Positions 9,808 to 19,845 are shown, counted from the first letter of the stretch. The stretch is DNA of 64,000 bases from Buchnera aphidicola (Anoecia oenotherae) (GCF_005080765.1 NZ_CP033012.1:438976-502975); one strand, 5' to 3'. Translations and numbers: made by a program. The notes: generated by a model not told the origin, from the letters alone.

Positions 9808-11667
9808 TTGAAAAAGATCATAGTTAATAGTTTATTAACTTTATTAGCTATTTCTTTAATGATAAGTACTACTTATACTTGCATTAAAAAAAACAGCGTA
9901 AAAAAAGAACACGTATCTAATGTCGATAGTATACAAAAAAAAGAAAGTACACTTAAGTATATTTATCAATTAATTTCTTTAGAAAAAGATGCAAAATCTA
10001 ATAATTTACTAAATAATTTTTATTATAAAAAAATTAATTGTACTGATCACAATTATAAAAAATTATTATCTAATAAAATAAAAAGTGTACTATTAGACCA
10101 ATACATGAACAAAATTCATTTTTCACTAAGTCCTTCTTTTATAAAAAAAAAAATACAATCATTATCTTTTTTTAAAAAAAACAATAAATTTAACCAAGTT
10201 AAATTTAATAAATTTTTAAGTATTTTAAATATTTCAAAGCAAGAATATGAAAATTTTGTTAATTTACAAGAATCAAAAAAAAAATTCTTGTCTGTACTAA
10301 AAAATACTGATTTTGTGACAAATGCAGAATTAAAAATACTTTTAAGGTCTTTCTCCGAACATAGAATAATTAGTCAAGCTAAAATAAATATTTGCAAACA
10401 AATAAATCGAGAAAAAATAAAACCACAAAATATAAAGAAATATTTTAATAAACATAAGTCTTCATTTTTTTATTCTGAAAAACTAAAAATAAATTATATT
10501 AAACTTGATATGAACAAGTTAAAAATATTAATTAATGATAATGAATTAAAAAAATGGTATATACAACATCATAAAATTTATAATATTCCAGAAAAAAGAA
10601 AATTTACTATTATAAAAACTAAATCTAAAAAAGAAGCTAAAACTATATTCGCATCTTTACTACTTGGAAAAAATTTTGAAAAAATAGCAAAAAAAAGAAA
10701 AAGAATAACTAACTATATACCTTTAACAAAAAAAAATAGTACAAATTGGATAACTAAATCATCATTTCCAATTGAAATTCAACATGCATCATTAGTAAAC
10801 AATGGAGATATTTCTAAAATAATTTGTTCTAAAAAAAATTTTTTTATTTTTAAATTAAGCGGAATAATTCCTTCGCAAAAAAAACTGAATTTAATTCCAA
10901 AAAAAATTTTTCTATCACAATTAACTAATAATAAAATTTATCAAAAACTTCCAAATATTAATCAAAAAATAAAAAACAAAAAAAATAACCTAAATTATAT
11001 TGCAAAAAAATTTAAGTTAAATATTCTACATGCCACTCTTTTTTCTAAAAAAAATACTCTAAAAAAATTAATTGATACTATTTTAGAAAAAAAAATGTTT
11101 AAAACAATGGGTATTCGCTCTATATCTTCTATATCTAATATAAATTTATATACCGTTGACTTTAAAAATGGAATATATTATCTCTTTAATATAGAAAAAT
11201 ATATCCCAAAAAAACAAAAAACTATTTCAGAATGTAAAAAAGAAATAGAAAATATATTGAAATATATAAAAATAAGAAAAAAAATAATAATGAATTTAAA
11301 AAAAACAATAGATACAAAACCAAATAATGAATTACAAACATTATTAAATAAACAATTTTTTTTCTCTGATAAAATTACCCTTTCTCAACTAAACATTTCA
11401 CCGGTCCAAAAATTTTCATTTAATTTACAATTTAAATTAAAAAATAAACCAGTTTATGGAATTTTTGTAGATCCAAAAGGAAATATATTTCTTATTGCAT
11501 GTCACAATACATTTTATTCTAATTCTTTAAACAAAAAAAACGTTTTATTACTACAAAATTATATCAAAAATTATTATTCTGGAGTTTTTCTTTATAACAT
11601 TATTAATAGTCTAGAACAAAAATCTGATATTAAAAACAACACTCAACTGTTAAGAAATATAGTTTAA
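9808..11667 (+). CDS. ppiD: Periplasmic folding chaperone PpiD, non-ATG start
   Basis: Inner-membrane-anchored SurA/PpiD-type chaperone facing the periplasm, associated with SecYEG exit. One N-terminal membrane helix (IIVNSLLTLLAISLMIS) precedes a SurA-like N-domain, a divergent parvulin domain and a C-terminal region matching E. coli PpiD (NYIKLDMNKLKI, YNIPEKRKFTIIKTKS). About 619 aa against 623. No ATG fits. The frame is open from a TAA at 9772; the in-frame ANFKLKKII upstream of and across the TTG at 9808 resembles E. coli ANSLVLKII, so initiation may lie upstream at ATT, ATA or ATC, or at this TTG. The parvulin active site is poorly conserved, so chaperone rather than isomerase activity is likely. 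Confidence 0.85.
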   Translation: MKKIIVNSLLTLLAISLMISTTYTCIKKNSVKKEHVSNVDSIQKKESTLKYIYQLISLEKDAKSNNLLNNFYYKKINCTDHNYKKLLSNKIKSVLLDQYMNKIHFSLSPSFIKKKIQSLSFFKKNNKFNQVKFNKFLSILNISKQEYENFVNLQESKKKFLSVLKNTDFVTNAELKILLRSFSEHRIISQAKINICKQINREKIKPQNIKKYFNKHKSSFFYSEKLKINYIKLDMNKLKILINDNELKKWYIQHHKIYNIPEKRKFTIIKTKSKKEAKTIFASLLLGKNFEKIAKKRKRITNYIPLTKKNSTNWITKSSFPIEIQHASLVNNGDISKIICSKKNFFIFKLSGIIPSQKKLNLIPKKIFLSQLTNNKIYQKLPNINQKIKNKKNNLNYIAKKFKLNILHATLFSKKNTLKKLIDTILEKKMFKTMGIRSISSISNINLYTVDFKNGIYYLFNIEKYIPKKQKTISECKKEIENILKYIKIRKKIIMNLKKTIDTKPNNELQTLLNKQFFFSDKITLSQLNISPVQKFSFNLQFKLKNKPVYGIFVDPKGNIFLIACHNTFYSNSLNKKNVLLLQNYIKNYYSGVFLYNIINSLEQKSDIKNNTQLLRNIV

Positions 11668-11864
11668 AAAAATATTTTTATTTAAAATAATTTTTAAAAA
11701 CATATTCATTTTCTCTATAAAAATAAATTAGTATAAAATTTTGTATTTTTATTATTATTTTTTAGTATTAAAGTATTATACATAACTATATTTAAATATT
11801 AAAAATACAATAATTTTACTCATAAATTATTTATATATATACTTTAACTAGTAGGAAATTTTCT

Positions 11865-13595
11865 GTGAAATTGTTTAATCAATTAAAATGGTTTTTTTTA
11901 AAAGAGTGGAAACGTTATTTAGGAGCTATAACACTATTACTTATAATTGCTATACTTCAACTACTTCCTCCTAAATTACTTGGAATTTTAGTCGACGCAA
12001 TTATTCAAAATAAAAAAAATAGTATTAATATATTCAACTGGGTTATATCCATGCTTGCTACTTCTATTATTATTTATATATTTCGATATATTTGGAGAAT
12101 TTTATTGTTTGGTGCATCATATAAATTAGCTGTAGAATTAAGAAAAAAATTGTATGAATCACTTAGTAAACATAACATGTCTTTTTATTTAACAAAAAGA
12201 ACTGGAGATTTAATGGCTAGAGCTACCAATGACGTAGACCGCGTAGTTTTTGCAGCAGGAGAAGGCGTTTTAACATTGGTTGATTCTTTAGTTATAGGTT
12301 TTTCCGTTTTAGTTGTTATGAGTACTCAAATTAGTTTAAAACTTACTATAATTGCTTTACTACCTATGCCAATAATGGCATTTATAATACAAAAATTTGG
12401 AAAAAAATTACATATTCGTTTTCTTGAATCACAAGCTGCTTTTTCTTCTTTAAATAATCAAGTACAAGAAAGTTTAACGAGCATTAGAATGATTAAAGCT
12501 TTTGGATTGGAAAAAAACCAATTAATAAAATTTAACAAAATTGCTGATTTTACTAGCTTTAAAAATATGGAAGTAGCTAAAGTTGATGCATGCTTTGAAC
12601 CAATAATTCATTTTTTTATTTCTATGTCTAATATTTTATCTATTACCGTAGGAGGTTGGTTAGTATGGACTAATGTTATTACTTTAGGACAATTAACTAG
12701 TTTTATTATGTATTTAGGACTAATTATTTGGCCTATGTTAGCTTTAGCATGGATGTTTAATATAGTGGAAAGAGGAAGTGCTGCCTGGGAAAGAATTCAA
12801 GAAATTTTAATTGTTCCAAAACTTATAAGTGATAAAAATTTAAACACTGCTTTTCCAAAAATAATCAATAATTTTATTATTAATATAAATTGTTTTAAAT
12901 ATCCAAAAACTAAAAATTATTTTTTAAAAAATATAAAAATTATTTTATCATCAGGAAAAATATTAGGATTATGTGGACCAACAGGATCTGGAAAAACAAC
13001 TGTGTTAAATCTTATTCAACGTCATTTCCCAATAAATAAAGGAGAAATTATTTTTAATGGAGTAAACTTAAATCAATTATCTCTAAAAGAGTGGAGAAAT
13101 CGTATTGCAGTAGTAAATCAAACCACATTTCTATTTTCTGATACAATATTTAATAACATAGCTTTAGGAAAACCTAACGCAACTTATTCTGAAATCAAGT
13201 TTGTTGCTATATTAGCAAATATCCATACTGACATCATTCGATTTCCTAAAAAATATAACACTCAAGTAGGAGAAAAAGGAGTTATGCTATCAGGAGGACA
13301 AAAACAAAGAATTGCAATTGCTAGAGCTTTACTATTAAATACAGAATTACTAATTTTAGACGATGCTTTATCTGCTGTCGATGGATGCACTGAACATAAA
13401 ATTTTAAGAAACATAAAAAAATGGAAAAAGAAAAATCAAAGTATAATTATTTCATCTCATAGACTATCTGTTATAAAAAACTCTGATAAAATTATAGTTA
13501 TGAAAAATGGGAATATTATTCAACATGGTTCTCATATAAATTTAATGAAAGAAGTAAATTGGTACAGCAAAATGTATAATTACCAACATATTTAA
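11865..13595 (+). CDS. mdlA: ABC exporter half-transporter MdlA
   Basis: Inner-membrane ABC exporter half, thought to pair with MdlB; the substrate is unknown. The six-helix exporter domain carries the family block MARATNDVDRVVFAAGEG. The nucleotide-binding domain has Walker A GPTGSGKT at 371-378, the canonical signature LSGGQKQR and Walker B LILDDALSAVD, where Asp replaces the usual catalytic Glu, as in E. coli MdlA. It starts at GTG with TAGGAAA upstream, and the N-terminus (MKLFNQLKWFF) aligns with E. coli MRLFAQLSWYF. Length is 576 aa. mdlB begins 24 bp downstream. Confidence 0.94.
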   Translation: MKLFNQLKWFFLKEWKRYLGAITLLLIIAILQLLPPKLLGILVDAIIQNKKNSINIFNWVISMLATSIIIYIFRYIWRILLFGASYKLAVELRKKLYESLSKHNMSFYLTKRTGDLMARATNDVDRVVFAAGEGVLTLVDSLVIGFSVLVVMSTQISLKLTIIALLPMPIMAFIIQKFGKKLHIRFLESQAAFSSLNNQVQESLTSIRMIKAFGLEKNQLIKFNKIADFTSFKNMEVAKVDACFEPIIHFFISMSNILSITVGGWLVWTNVITLGQLTSFIMYLGLIIWPMLALAWMFNIVERGSAAWERIQEILIVPKLISDKNLNTAFPKIINNFIININCFKYPKTKNYFLKNIKIILSSGKILGLCGPTGSGKTTVLNLIQRHFPINKGEIIFNGVNLNQLSLKEWRNRIAVVNQTTFLFSDTIFNNIALGKPNATYSEIKFVAILANIHTDIIRFPKKYNTQVGEKGVMLSGGQKQRIAIARALLLNTELLILDDALSAVDGCTEHKILRNIKKWKKKNQSIIISSHRLSVIKNSDKIIVMKNGNIIQHGSHINLMKEVNWYSKMYNYQHI

Positions 13596-13619
13596 TATAA
13601 TTAAAAAGGAAATTATTGA

Positions 13620-15365
13620 ATGCTAAATTGTTTTATAAAACTGTGGCCAATTTTTCAACGATTACTTGCTTATAGCAAAAAATATAGTAAATCTCTCTAT
13701 ATTGCTTTTTTCTTACTAATAGCAGCTTCAATAGCTGAAGTGTCTAGTCCTATATTAATAAAATATTTCATACAAAATATCATAGAAAAAAAAGAAAGAA
13801 ATGTTCATTTAATAACATTAATTATATTATGTTTTTTAATTTTGCAGATTATTGCTTCTACTCTAACCTATATAGAAGCTATTTTATTTAATAAAATATC
13901 TGTAAAAATAGTGTATGCAATCAGATCAGAAGTAATGCGTTCAGCTTTAGCACAACCCGTTTATATTTTTGATGCTCAGCCTATAGGACAATTAATTTCT
14001 AAAGTAACTAATGATACTGAAGTTATAAGAGAATTATATGATACTGTAATATCTACTACATTACGTGGAACAGCATTCATTAGTACTATGTTAATCAGCA
14101 TGTTCTTCTTAGAATGGCATATGGCTATTTTAGCTATAACTATGATTCCTATAGTTTTAATTATTATGTTAATACACCAAAAGTTTAGTACACCCTTATT
14201 AAGAAAAGTAAGGTTTTATATTGCTAATATAAATAATAAATTTAATGAAATAATAAACGGCATGAATGTTATTAAACAATTTAATCAAGAAGATAGATTT
14301 GGAAAATATTTAAAAGAAACTAGTTATTCTCATTATTTAGCTAGAATTAAAATACTAAAATTAGACGGATTTTTATTACGACCTCTTTTGAGTTTTATTT
14401 CTTCAATTATTCTTTGTAGTTTAATGCTATTAGTAAATTATTTTTCTAACAAATTATTTGAAGTTGGTGTTTTATACGCTTTTATAAATTATTTAGGACG
14501 TCTTAATGAACCTCTTATAGCTATAATTACGCAACAAACTATTTTACAACAAGCTATTGTAGCAGGAGAAAGAATATTTGAATTAATAGACTCTCCAAAA
14601 CAAAACTATGGAGAGAACAAAATTACTATATCTACTGGAAAAATTGCTATTAATAATCTAAATTTTTCATATTCTAAAAATAGTGCGCTTTCATTAAATA
14701 ATATTAATTTAATAATACCAAATAAAAAATTTATAGCTTTTGTTGGAAATACTGGAAGCGGAAAAAGTACATTAGTTAACTTAATAATGGGTTTTTATCC
14801 TATTAAAAATCAACGAATCTTTATTGACAATAAAGACATAAACTCATTATCTTACTTTTCTCTAAGAACTGGAATTGCTATCGTACAACAAGATCCAATT
14901 ATTTTAGCGGATACTATATTAAACAATATTGATTTAGGAAGAAATATTTCTATAAAAAAAATATTAAAAACTCTTAAATTAGTAAAACTTTATTCTTTCA
15001 TTAAATCTATGCCAAATGGAATTCATACTATGTTAGGAGAACAAGGAAATAACTTATCAGTTGGACAAAAACAATTATTAGCTATAGCTAGAGTATTAGT
15101 TATAAAACCAAAAATATTAATTTTAGATGAAGCAACAGCTAATATTGACTCTGAAACAGAAAAGACAATTCAAGAAACCTTAACAACTATTAGAAAAAAT
15201 ACTACATTAGTGATAATAGCACATAGACTATCTACTATTACTGATGCAGATAATATAATTGTTTTACAGAATGGGAAAATAATAGAAGAAGGAACACATA
15301 AAGAATTAATAAATAAAAGAAAAGTATATTTTAAAATGTATAAAGGACAAACATACAATCAATAA
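13620..15365 (+). CDS. mdlB: ABC exporter half-transporter MdlB
   Basis: Second half of the putative MdlAB exporter. The membrane domain (about residues 1-330) includes TNDTEVIRELYDTV. The ATPase domain has Walker A GNTGSGKS at 376-383, signature LSVGQKQLLAIARVL (Val in place of the first Gly) and a canonical Walker B with catalytic Glu, LILDEATANIDS, then AHRLSTI. Together with MdlA this gives one consensus and one degenerate ATP site. It starts at an ATG with AAAAAGGA nine bases upstream, directly behind mdlA and almost certainly co-transcribed. Length is 581 aa (E. coli 593). Confidence 0.94.
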   Translation: MLNCFIKLWPIFQRLLAYSKKYSKSLYIAFFLLIAASIAEVSSPILIKYFIQNIIEKKERNVHLITLIILCFLILQIIASTLTYIEAILFNKISVKIVYAIRSEVMRSALAQPVYIFDAQPIGQLISKVTNDTEVIRELYDTVISTTLRGTAFISTMLISMFFLEWHMAILAITMIPIVLIIMLIHQKFSTPLLRKVRFYIANINNKFNEIINGMNVIKQFNQEDRFGKYLKETSYSHYLARIKILKLDGFLLRPLLSFISSIILCSLMLLVNYFSNKLFEVGVLYAFINYLGRLNEPLIAIITQQTILQQAIVAGERIFELIDSPKQNYGENKITISTGKIAINNLNFSYSKNSALSLNNINLIIPNKKFIAFVGNTGSGKSTLVNLIMGFYPIKNQRIFIDNKDINSLSYFSLRTGIAIVQQDPIILADTILNNIDLGRNISIKKILKTLKLVKLYSFIKSMPNGIHTMLGEQGNNLSVGQKQLLAIARVLVIKPKILILDEATANIDSETEKTIQETLTTIRKNTTLVIIAHRLSTITDADNIIVLQNGKIIEEGTHKELINKRKVYFKMYKGQTYNQ

Positions 15366-15397
15366 TATTTAATATTGCGTATTTATAAAAAAAAAGT

Positions 15398-15506
15398 AAA
15401 TCCCTGTTAGTAATTTTCTAATACCTGATTCACTTGATGTAGCTGCTTTCTTCCGAACCTGACTTATTCATTCAAGATTACAACATTAGGTTACTAACAG
15501 AGATTT
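15398..15506 (-). ncRNA. ffs: 4.5S signal recognition particle RNA
   Basis: On the minus strand the diagnostic SRP loop reads CAGGTTCGGAAGAAAGCAGC (E. coli CAGGTCCGGAAGGAAGCAGC), binding Ffh. The ends pair over 16 bases (AAATCTCTGTTAGTAA with TTACTAACAGGGATTT) with one G-U wobble that only works for RNA made from the minus strand. That fixes both strand and extent, about 109 nt against 114 in E. coli. Its local GC content stands out from the surrounding DNA. It lies antisense to the direction of its neighbours mdlB and dnaX, so it needs its own promoter near 15510-15560. Ends are accurate to a few bases. Confidence 0.93.
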
Positions 15507-15763
15507 ATTTGTAGTTTTACATATTTACATAGAAATATAATTTCTACAAAAAAAAATTTATATTTCTATATAAATAAAAAACTATATTCTTAATCGATTT
15601 ATAATAACATAAAATATACATTTTTTCATCCTATAAACATCTATAAATAAAAATTTTTCTTTTTTTTACGATATTTATATATTTACATACATAAAATACA
15701 GATAACTATATATATTTTTTTATGATAAAATAAGAAATAATACACTGTTTTTTTTATATAATT

Positions 15764-16849
15764 ATGACTTATAAAATATTAGCTAGAAAATGGAGACCTC
15801 AAAAGTTTAGTCAAGTATGCGGTCATGAATATGTTATAAAAGCTATTACTAATAGTATTAAATTAAATAAAATACATCATGCTTGGATTTTTTCTGGTAA
15901 TAGAGGAACTGGGAAAACTACTATAGCTAGAATACTTGCTAAAAGTTTAAGCTGCGACTACTCTATTACAGAAAATCCGTGCAGAAAATGTTTTATTTGT
16001 AAAAATATAGAAAAACATTGCTTTTCAGATTTTATAGAAGTAGACGGAGCATCTAAAACAAAAGTAGAAGATATAAAAGAAATGCTTTCAACTGTTTTTT
16101 ATAGTCCCTTACAGGGAAGGTTTAAAATATATTTAATAGATGAAATACACATGCTATCTAAACATAGTTTTAATGCTTTACTAAAAATTTTAGAAGAACC
16201 TCCAAAACACGTTAAATTTATTTTTGCAACAACAGAAATAGAAAAAGTTCCAAATACAATATTATCCAGATGTTTAATTTTTAAATTAAACGACTTAAAT
16301 TTTATTGAAATATATAATTTTATTTCTAAAATTTTAAAAAAAGAAAATATAAAAATAGAACCTGAGGCTTTAAAAATAATTTCTAACTATTCTTTAGGTA
16401 GTATTCGAGATGCTTTAAATTTTCTAGAACAATCTATATATATAGATAATAAAAAAATTTTAACGTCAACAATTATTAATTTATTAGGAACGTTTAATGA
16501 AGAAATTATTTTTAAAATTACACAATCAATCATAAAAAAAAACATTACTAACACGTTTAAAAAATTAAAACAATGTGAATCTTCATATTTTAATTGGGAT
16601 TATTTATTAGAAGAAATATTAAAAATATTTCATTTTATTTCTATGATAAAATTATATCCATCTATATTAAAAAACAATTATTATATGTCATCTTTTGAAA
16701 ATGAATTATTAAAAATAGCAAAGAAATTAAGTTTTAATCAATTAAAATTGTATTATAAAACAATTCTTCATGGACGTTCACTAATCCATTTAGCTCCAAC
16801 TAAAAAAATAGGTATAGAAATGCTATTATTAGAAATATTGCATTTATAA
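15764..16849 (+). CDS. dnaX: DNA polymerase III gamma-like subunit (short DnaX)
   Basis: AAA+ clamp-loader subunit that, with delta and delta-prime, loads the beta clamp. Walker A GNRGTGKTT, a zinc module with Cys near 64, 73, 76 and 79, DEIHMLSKHSFNALLKILEEPP and the SRC motif (TILSRC) cover domains I-III. The protein ends at 361 aa with GIEMLLLEILHL, exactly where E. coli DnaX domain III ends (LRMLAF). The tau-specific region that binds DnaB and the alpha polymerase is absent from this frame, and decayed pieces of it seem to follow. The E. coli programmed frameshift site would lie beyond this stop. The start ATG gives MTYKILARKWRPQ, the family N-terminus. Confidence 0.93.
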   Translation: MTYKILARKWRPQKFSQVCGHEYVIKAITNSIKLNKIHHAWIFSGNRGTGKTTIARILAKSLSCDYSITENPCRKCFICKNIEKHCFSDFIEVDGASKTKVEDIKEMLSTVFYSPLQGRFKIYLIDEIHMLSKHSFNALLKILEEPPKHVKFIFATTEIEKVPNTILSRCLIFKLNDLNFIEIYNFISKILKKENIKIEPEALKIISNYSLGSIRDALNFLEQSIYIDNKKILTSTIINLLGTFNEEIIFKITQSIIKKNITNTFKKLKQCESSYFNWDYLLEEILKIFHFISMIKLYPSILKNNYYMSSFENELLKIAKKLSFNQLKLYYKTILHGRSLIHLAPTKKIGIEMLLLEILHL

Positions 16850-17327
16850 AATAAAATTGATATAAAATATTGCTAAACATTTTATGATTATTGTCAACAA
16901 CATTAAAAATATAAAATAAAAATGGAATCCAAAGATAAAAATAATAGTTTTTTAAAACGTCAAAAATTATTAATGAATATTATTGAATCTAGAAAAAAAA
17001 TAATAGAAAAAAAAAAATTATTATTTTAAATAAAGAAAAATATTCTTTAAAAAAAAATAATGCTATTAATTTAAACGAAAAATTTTATAAATTAATAAAA
17101 AAAAAATCTACATTTTTTTTAAAAAAAAAAGAAAAAAAATCTAACTTATCATCTTTTGATTTTACTAAAAAAAAAAGTTTGATAAAATCTATATGAAAGT
17201 GCAAAAAAAAAATTTTTTTATGAAAAAAAATTTTTTATACGATAAAAATTTTAAAAAAATTATACAAATATTTGAAATACATCTAAATGAAAATAAATTA
17301 AAAATAAAAAATTTAAAAAAAAAATAA
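16850..17327 (+). pseudogene. Eroded tau-specific C-terminal region of dnaX
   Basis: Three broken frames follow dnaX. Frame A at 16922-17029 gives FLKRQKLL, resembling the E. coli linker LAARQQLQ. Frame B runs 17026-17196 and would join frame A if the A11 run at 17007-17017 had one more A. Frame C, 17193-17327, ends with YDKNFKKIIQIFEIHLNEN, which matches the last residues of E. coli tau (D-N near the start, then x-x-I/L-x-x-x-F, then L-x-E). About 73 bp between dnaX and frame A have no clear match. The comparison with E. coli is from memory. An independent lysine-rich small gene is the alternative, but position and the C-terminal match favour a dnaX remnant. Confidence 0.6.
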
Positions 17328-17370
17328 AAACACCATCTATTATTTTTTTCATAAAAGGTAATATTACTAT

Positions 17371-17700
17371 ATGTTCAATAAACACAATTTAGGAAATTTA
17401 GTAAAACAAGCTCAAGATATGCAAGAGAAAATGAATAAAATACAAGAAGAAATAGAAAAAATTGAAGTTACAGGAGAGTCCGGAGCTGGTTTAATTAAAA
17501 TAACTATAAATGGTTCTTATATTTGTAAAAAAGTAGAAATTGATTCTAGTTTGTTTGATGAAGAAAAAGAAATTCTAGAAGATCTATCAACAGCTGCTTT
17601 TAATGATGCTATTAGAAGAATATCGGAAATAAAAAAAAATAAAATGTCTTCTATTTCTAATAATATGAACATTCCTAATGCATTTAATTTGTCTAACTAA
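17371..17700 (+). CDS. ybaB: Nucleoid-associated protein YbaB/EbfC
   Basis: Small dimeric DNA-binding protein of the YbaB/EbfC family, found next to dnaX and recR in most bacteria. 109 aa, the same length as E. coli YbaB. The N-terminal helix (NLGNLVKQAQDMQEKMNKIQEEI) is followed by the strongly conserved core VTGESGAGLIKITINGSY and a C-terminal helix. ATG start with AAAAGG about 12 bases upstream. In E. coli recR follows; here the 180-bp gap to htpG has no recR. Confidence 0.94.
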   Translation: MFNKHNLGNLVKQAQDMQEKMNKIQEEIEKIEVTGESGAGLIKITINGSYICKKVEIDSSLFDEEKEILEDLSTAAFNDAIRRISEIKKNKMSSISNNMNIPNAFNLSN

Positions 17701-17879
17701 ACTATACAATAGTACTATAATAAACATACTAGATACATCATATTATATACTTATTATTATTTATATCACATTTTTGATATAATTAAAAAAATATATATTT
17801 ATATAATAAACATAGTCTAAATTTATCATTTAAGTCACAATATATATAAATTAATTTTTTATAAAACATAGAGATATCG

Positions 17880-19772
17880 ATGAACAAACAAAAAAAAACC
17901 ACTTATTCTTTTAAATCTGAAACTAAAGAATTAATGCAACTTATGATTCATTCTTTATATTCTAATAAAGAAATATTCTTAAGAGAACTAATTTCAAATG
18001 CATCTGATGCAATAGATAAACTAAGATATTTTAATATTTCTTCTTCTGTAGAGAACAAAAACGATCAGTTTGAAATAAAAATATTAATTGACACTATTAA
18101 TAATCAATTGACTATTATTGATAATGGAATTGGTATGAATGAAAAAGAACTTATTGAAAATTTAGGAACAATTGCAAAATCTGGTACAAAAAATTTTTTA
18201 AAATCATTAAAAAAAGAAAAATTAAAAGAAAATAATCTTATTGGAAAATTTGGAGTTGGATTTTACTCTTCCTTTATAGTCTCAAAAAAAGTTTTAGTTC
18301 ATACTAAAAGTGCAATAGATTCAAATTCTGAAGGATTATTATGGGAATCTTCAGGTTCAGGAGATTATTCTATAAAATATCTTAAAAAAGAAACTATAGG
18401 AACATCAATTACTTTACAACTAAAAGAAAAAGAAAAAGAATTTTTAGAAGAATGGAAAATAAAAAATACAGTCAACAAATATTCTGATCATATTAACGTT
18501 CCAATATTATTAAAAATAGTAAAAAAAGAGAAAAAAGAAAAAGAAAAAAAAGAAGAAAAAAATATTTGGAAAAAAATAAATCAAGCACAAGCATTATGGA
18601 CAAAACAACAATCTCAAATTTCTGATTTAGAATATATAAAGTTTTATAAACATATAACTAATGATTCGCAAGATCCGCTAATTTGGAGTCATAACAAAGT
18701 TGAAGGTGAAAAAGAATATATTAGTTTATTATATATTCCTAAAATAGCACCTTGGGATTTATGGAACAGAGATAATAAAAAAGGATTAAAACTTTATGTA
18801 AAACGTATATTTATTATGGATGATGCAGAACAATTTTTACCTAATTATTTGCGTTTTGTACGCGGATTAATAGATTCAAATGATTTACCATTAAATATAT
18901 CAAGGGAAATATTACAAGATAATCATATTATTAATTCTCTAAAAAAAGTAATAACAAAAAGAATACTAAAACTTTTAAACAATATGCTTGTTAACAATAA
19001 AGAAAATTATATAGAGTTTTGGAAACAATTCGGTGCAATTTTAAAAGAGGGACCAGCTGAAGATCCAATAAACAAAGAAACAATATCTAAATTATTACTT
19101 TTTACTTCTATTAATAATAAAAGTAAAGAACAAACTATTTTACTAAAAGATTATGTGAAAAATATGCCTTCACATCAAGAAAAAATTTATTTTGTTACTG
19201 CAGAAAGTTATGAAGCAGCTGTAAATAGTCCTCTCTTAGAAGTATTTAAAGAAAAATCTATTGATGTTTTACTATTATCTGAAAGAATAGACGAATGGAT
19301 GATGAACTATCTAACTGAATTTGAAAATAAAAAATTTCAATCTGTTAGTAAATCAGATGATTCTTTAAATAAATTATTTTCAGAAAACAAAAATAAAGAA
19401 TCTACTATAGAAAAAAAATTTACATCTTTTATTGAAGATATAAAAAAAATATTAGGAAATAAAGTAGAAGACGTAAGAATAACTTATAGATTAACTAATT
19501 CGCCTTCTGTTCTTTTAACAAACGAAAATGCAATGTCAACACAAATGGCTAAATTATTTTTATCAGCTGGACAAAAAGTCCCTCCGATTAAATATATTCT
19601 AGAAATAAATCCTAAACATAAACTAATAAAAAAAATATCTTCAATACAAGATACAGAAGAATTAAACGAATGGATTCAATTATTATTTGAACAAGCCTTA
19701 TTAATCGAAAAAGGAAATCTAACAAATCCTAATCAATTTATATCGCGAATAAATAAATTGCTAATTTCTTAA
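17880..19772 (+). CDS. htpG: Hsp90 chaperone HtpG
   Basis: Bacterial Hsp90, a homodimeric ATP-dependent chaperone. The GHKL ATPase domain is complete: ELISNASDAIDKLR, DNGIGM, GTIAKSGT and GKFGVGFYSSF. The middle domain contains FVRGLIDSNDLPLNISREILQ, and the C-terminal dimerisation domain is present (LLFEQALLIEKG). Length is 630 aa (E. coli 624); the extra residues are a lysine/glutamate-rich linker near residue 220. ATG start with AGAGATAT just upstream. adk follows after 73 bp, as in E. coli. Confidence 0.96.
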   Translation: MNKQKKTTYSFKSETKELMQLMIHSLYSNKEIFLRELISNASDAIDKLRYFNISSSVENKNDQFEIKILIDTINNQLTIIDNGIGMNEKELIENLGTIAKSGTKNFLKSLKKEKLKENNLIGKFGVGFYSSFIVSKKVLVHTKSAIDSNSEGLLWESSGSGDYSIKYLKKETIGTSITLQLKEKEKEFLEEWKIKNTVNKYSDHINVPILLKIVKKEKKEKEKKEEKNIWKKINQAQALWTKQQSQISDLEYIKFYKHITNDSQDPLIWSHNKVEGEKEYISLLYIPKIAPWDLWNRDNKKGLKLYVKRIFIMDDAEQFLPNYLRFVRGLIDSNDLPLNISREILQDNHIINSLKKVITKRILKLLNNMLVNNKENYIEFWKQFGAILKEGPAEDPINKETISKLLLFTSINNKSKEQTILLKDYVKNMPSHQEKIYFVTAESYEAAVNSPLLEVFKEKSIDVLLLSERIDEWMMNYLTEFENKKFQSVSKSDDSLNKLFSENKNKESTIEKKFTSFIEDIKKILGNKVEDVRITYRLTNSPSVLLTNENAMSTQMAKLFLSAGQKVPPIKYILEINPKHKLIKKISSIQDTEELNEWIQLLFEQALLIEKGNLTNPNQFISRINKLLIS

Positions 19773-19845
19773 AAAGTTTTACATCTAATACAGTAAAAAT
19801 ATTATATCAAAATATAAAAAATATTTTCTTGGAATAAGGAAAAAA

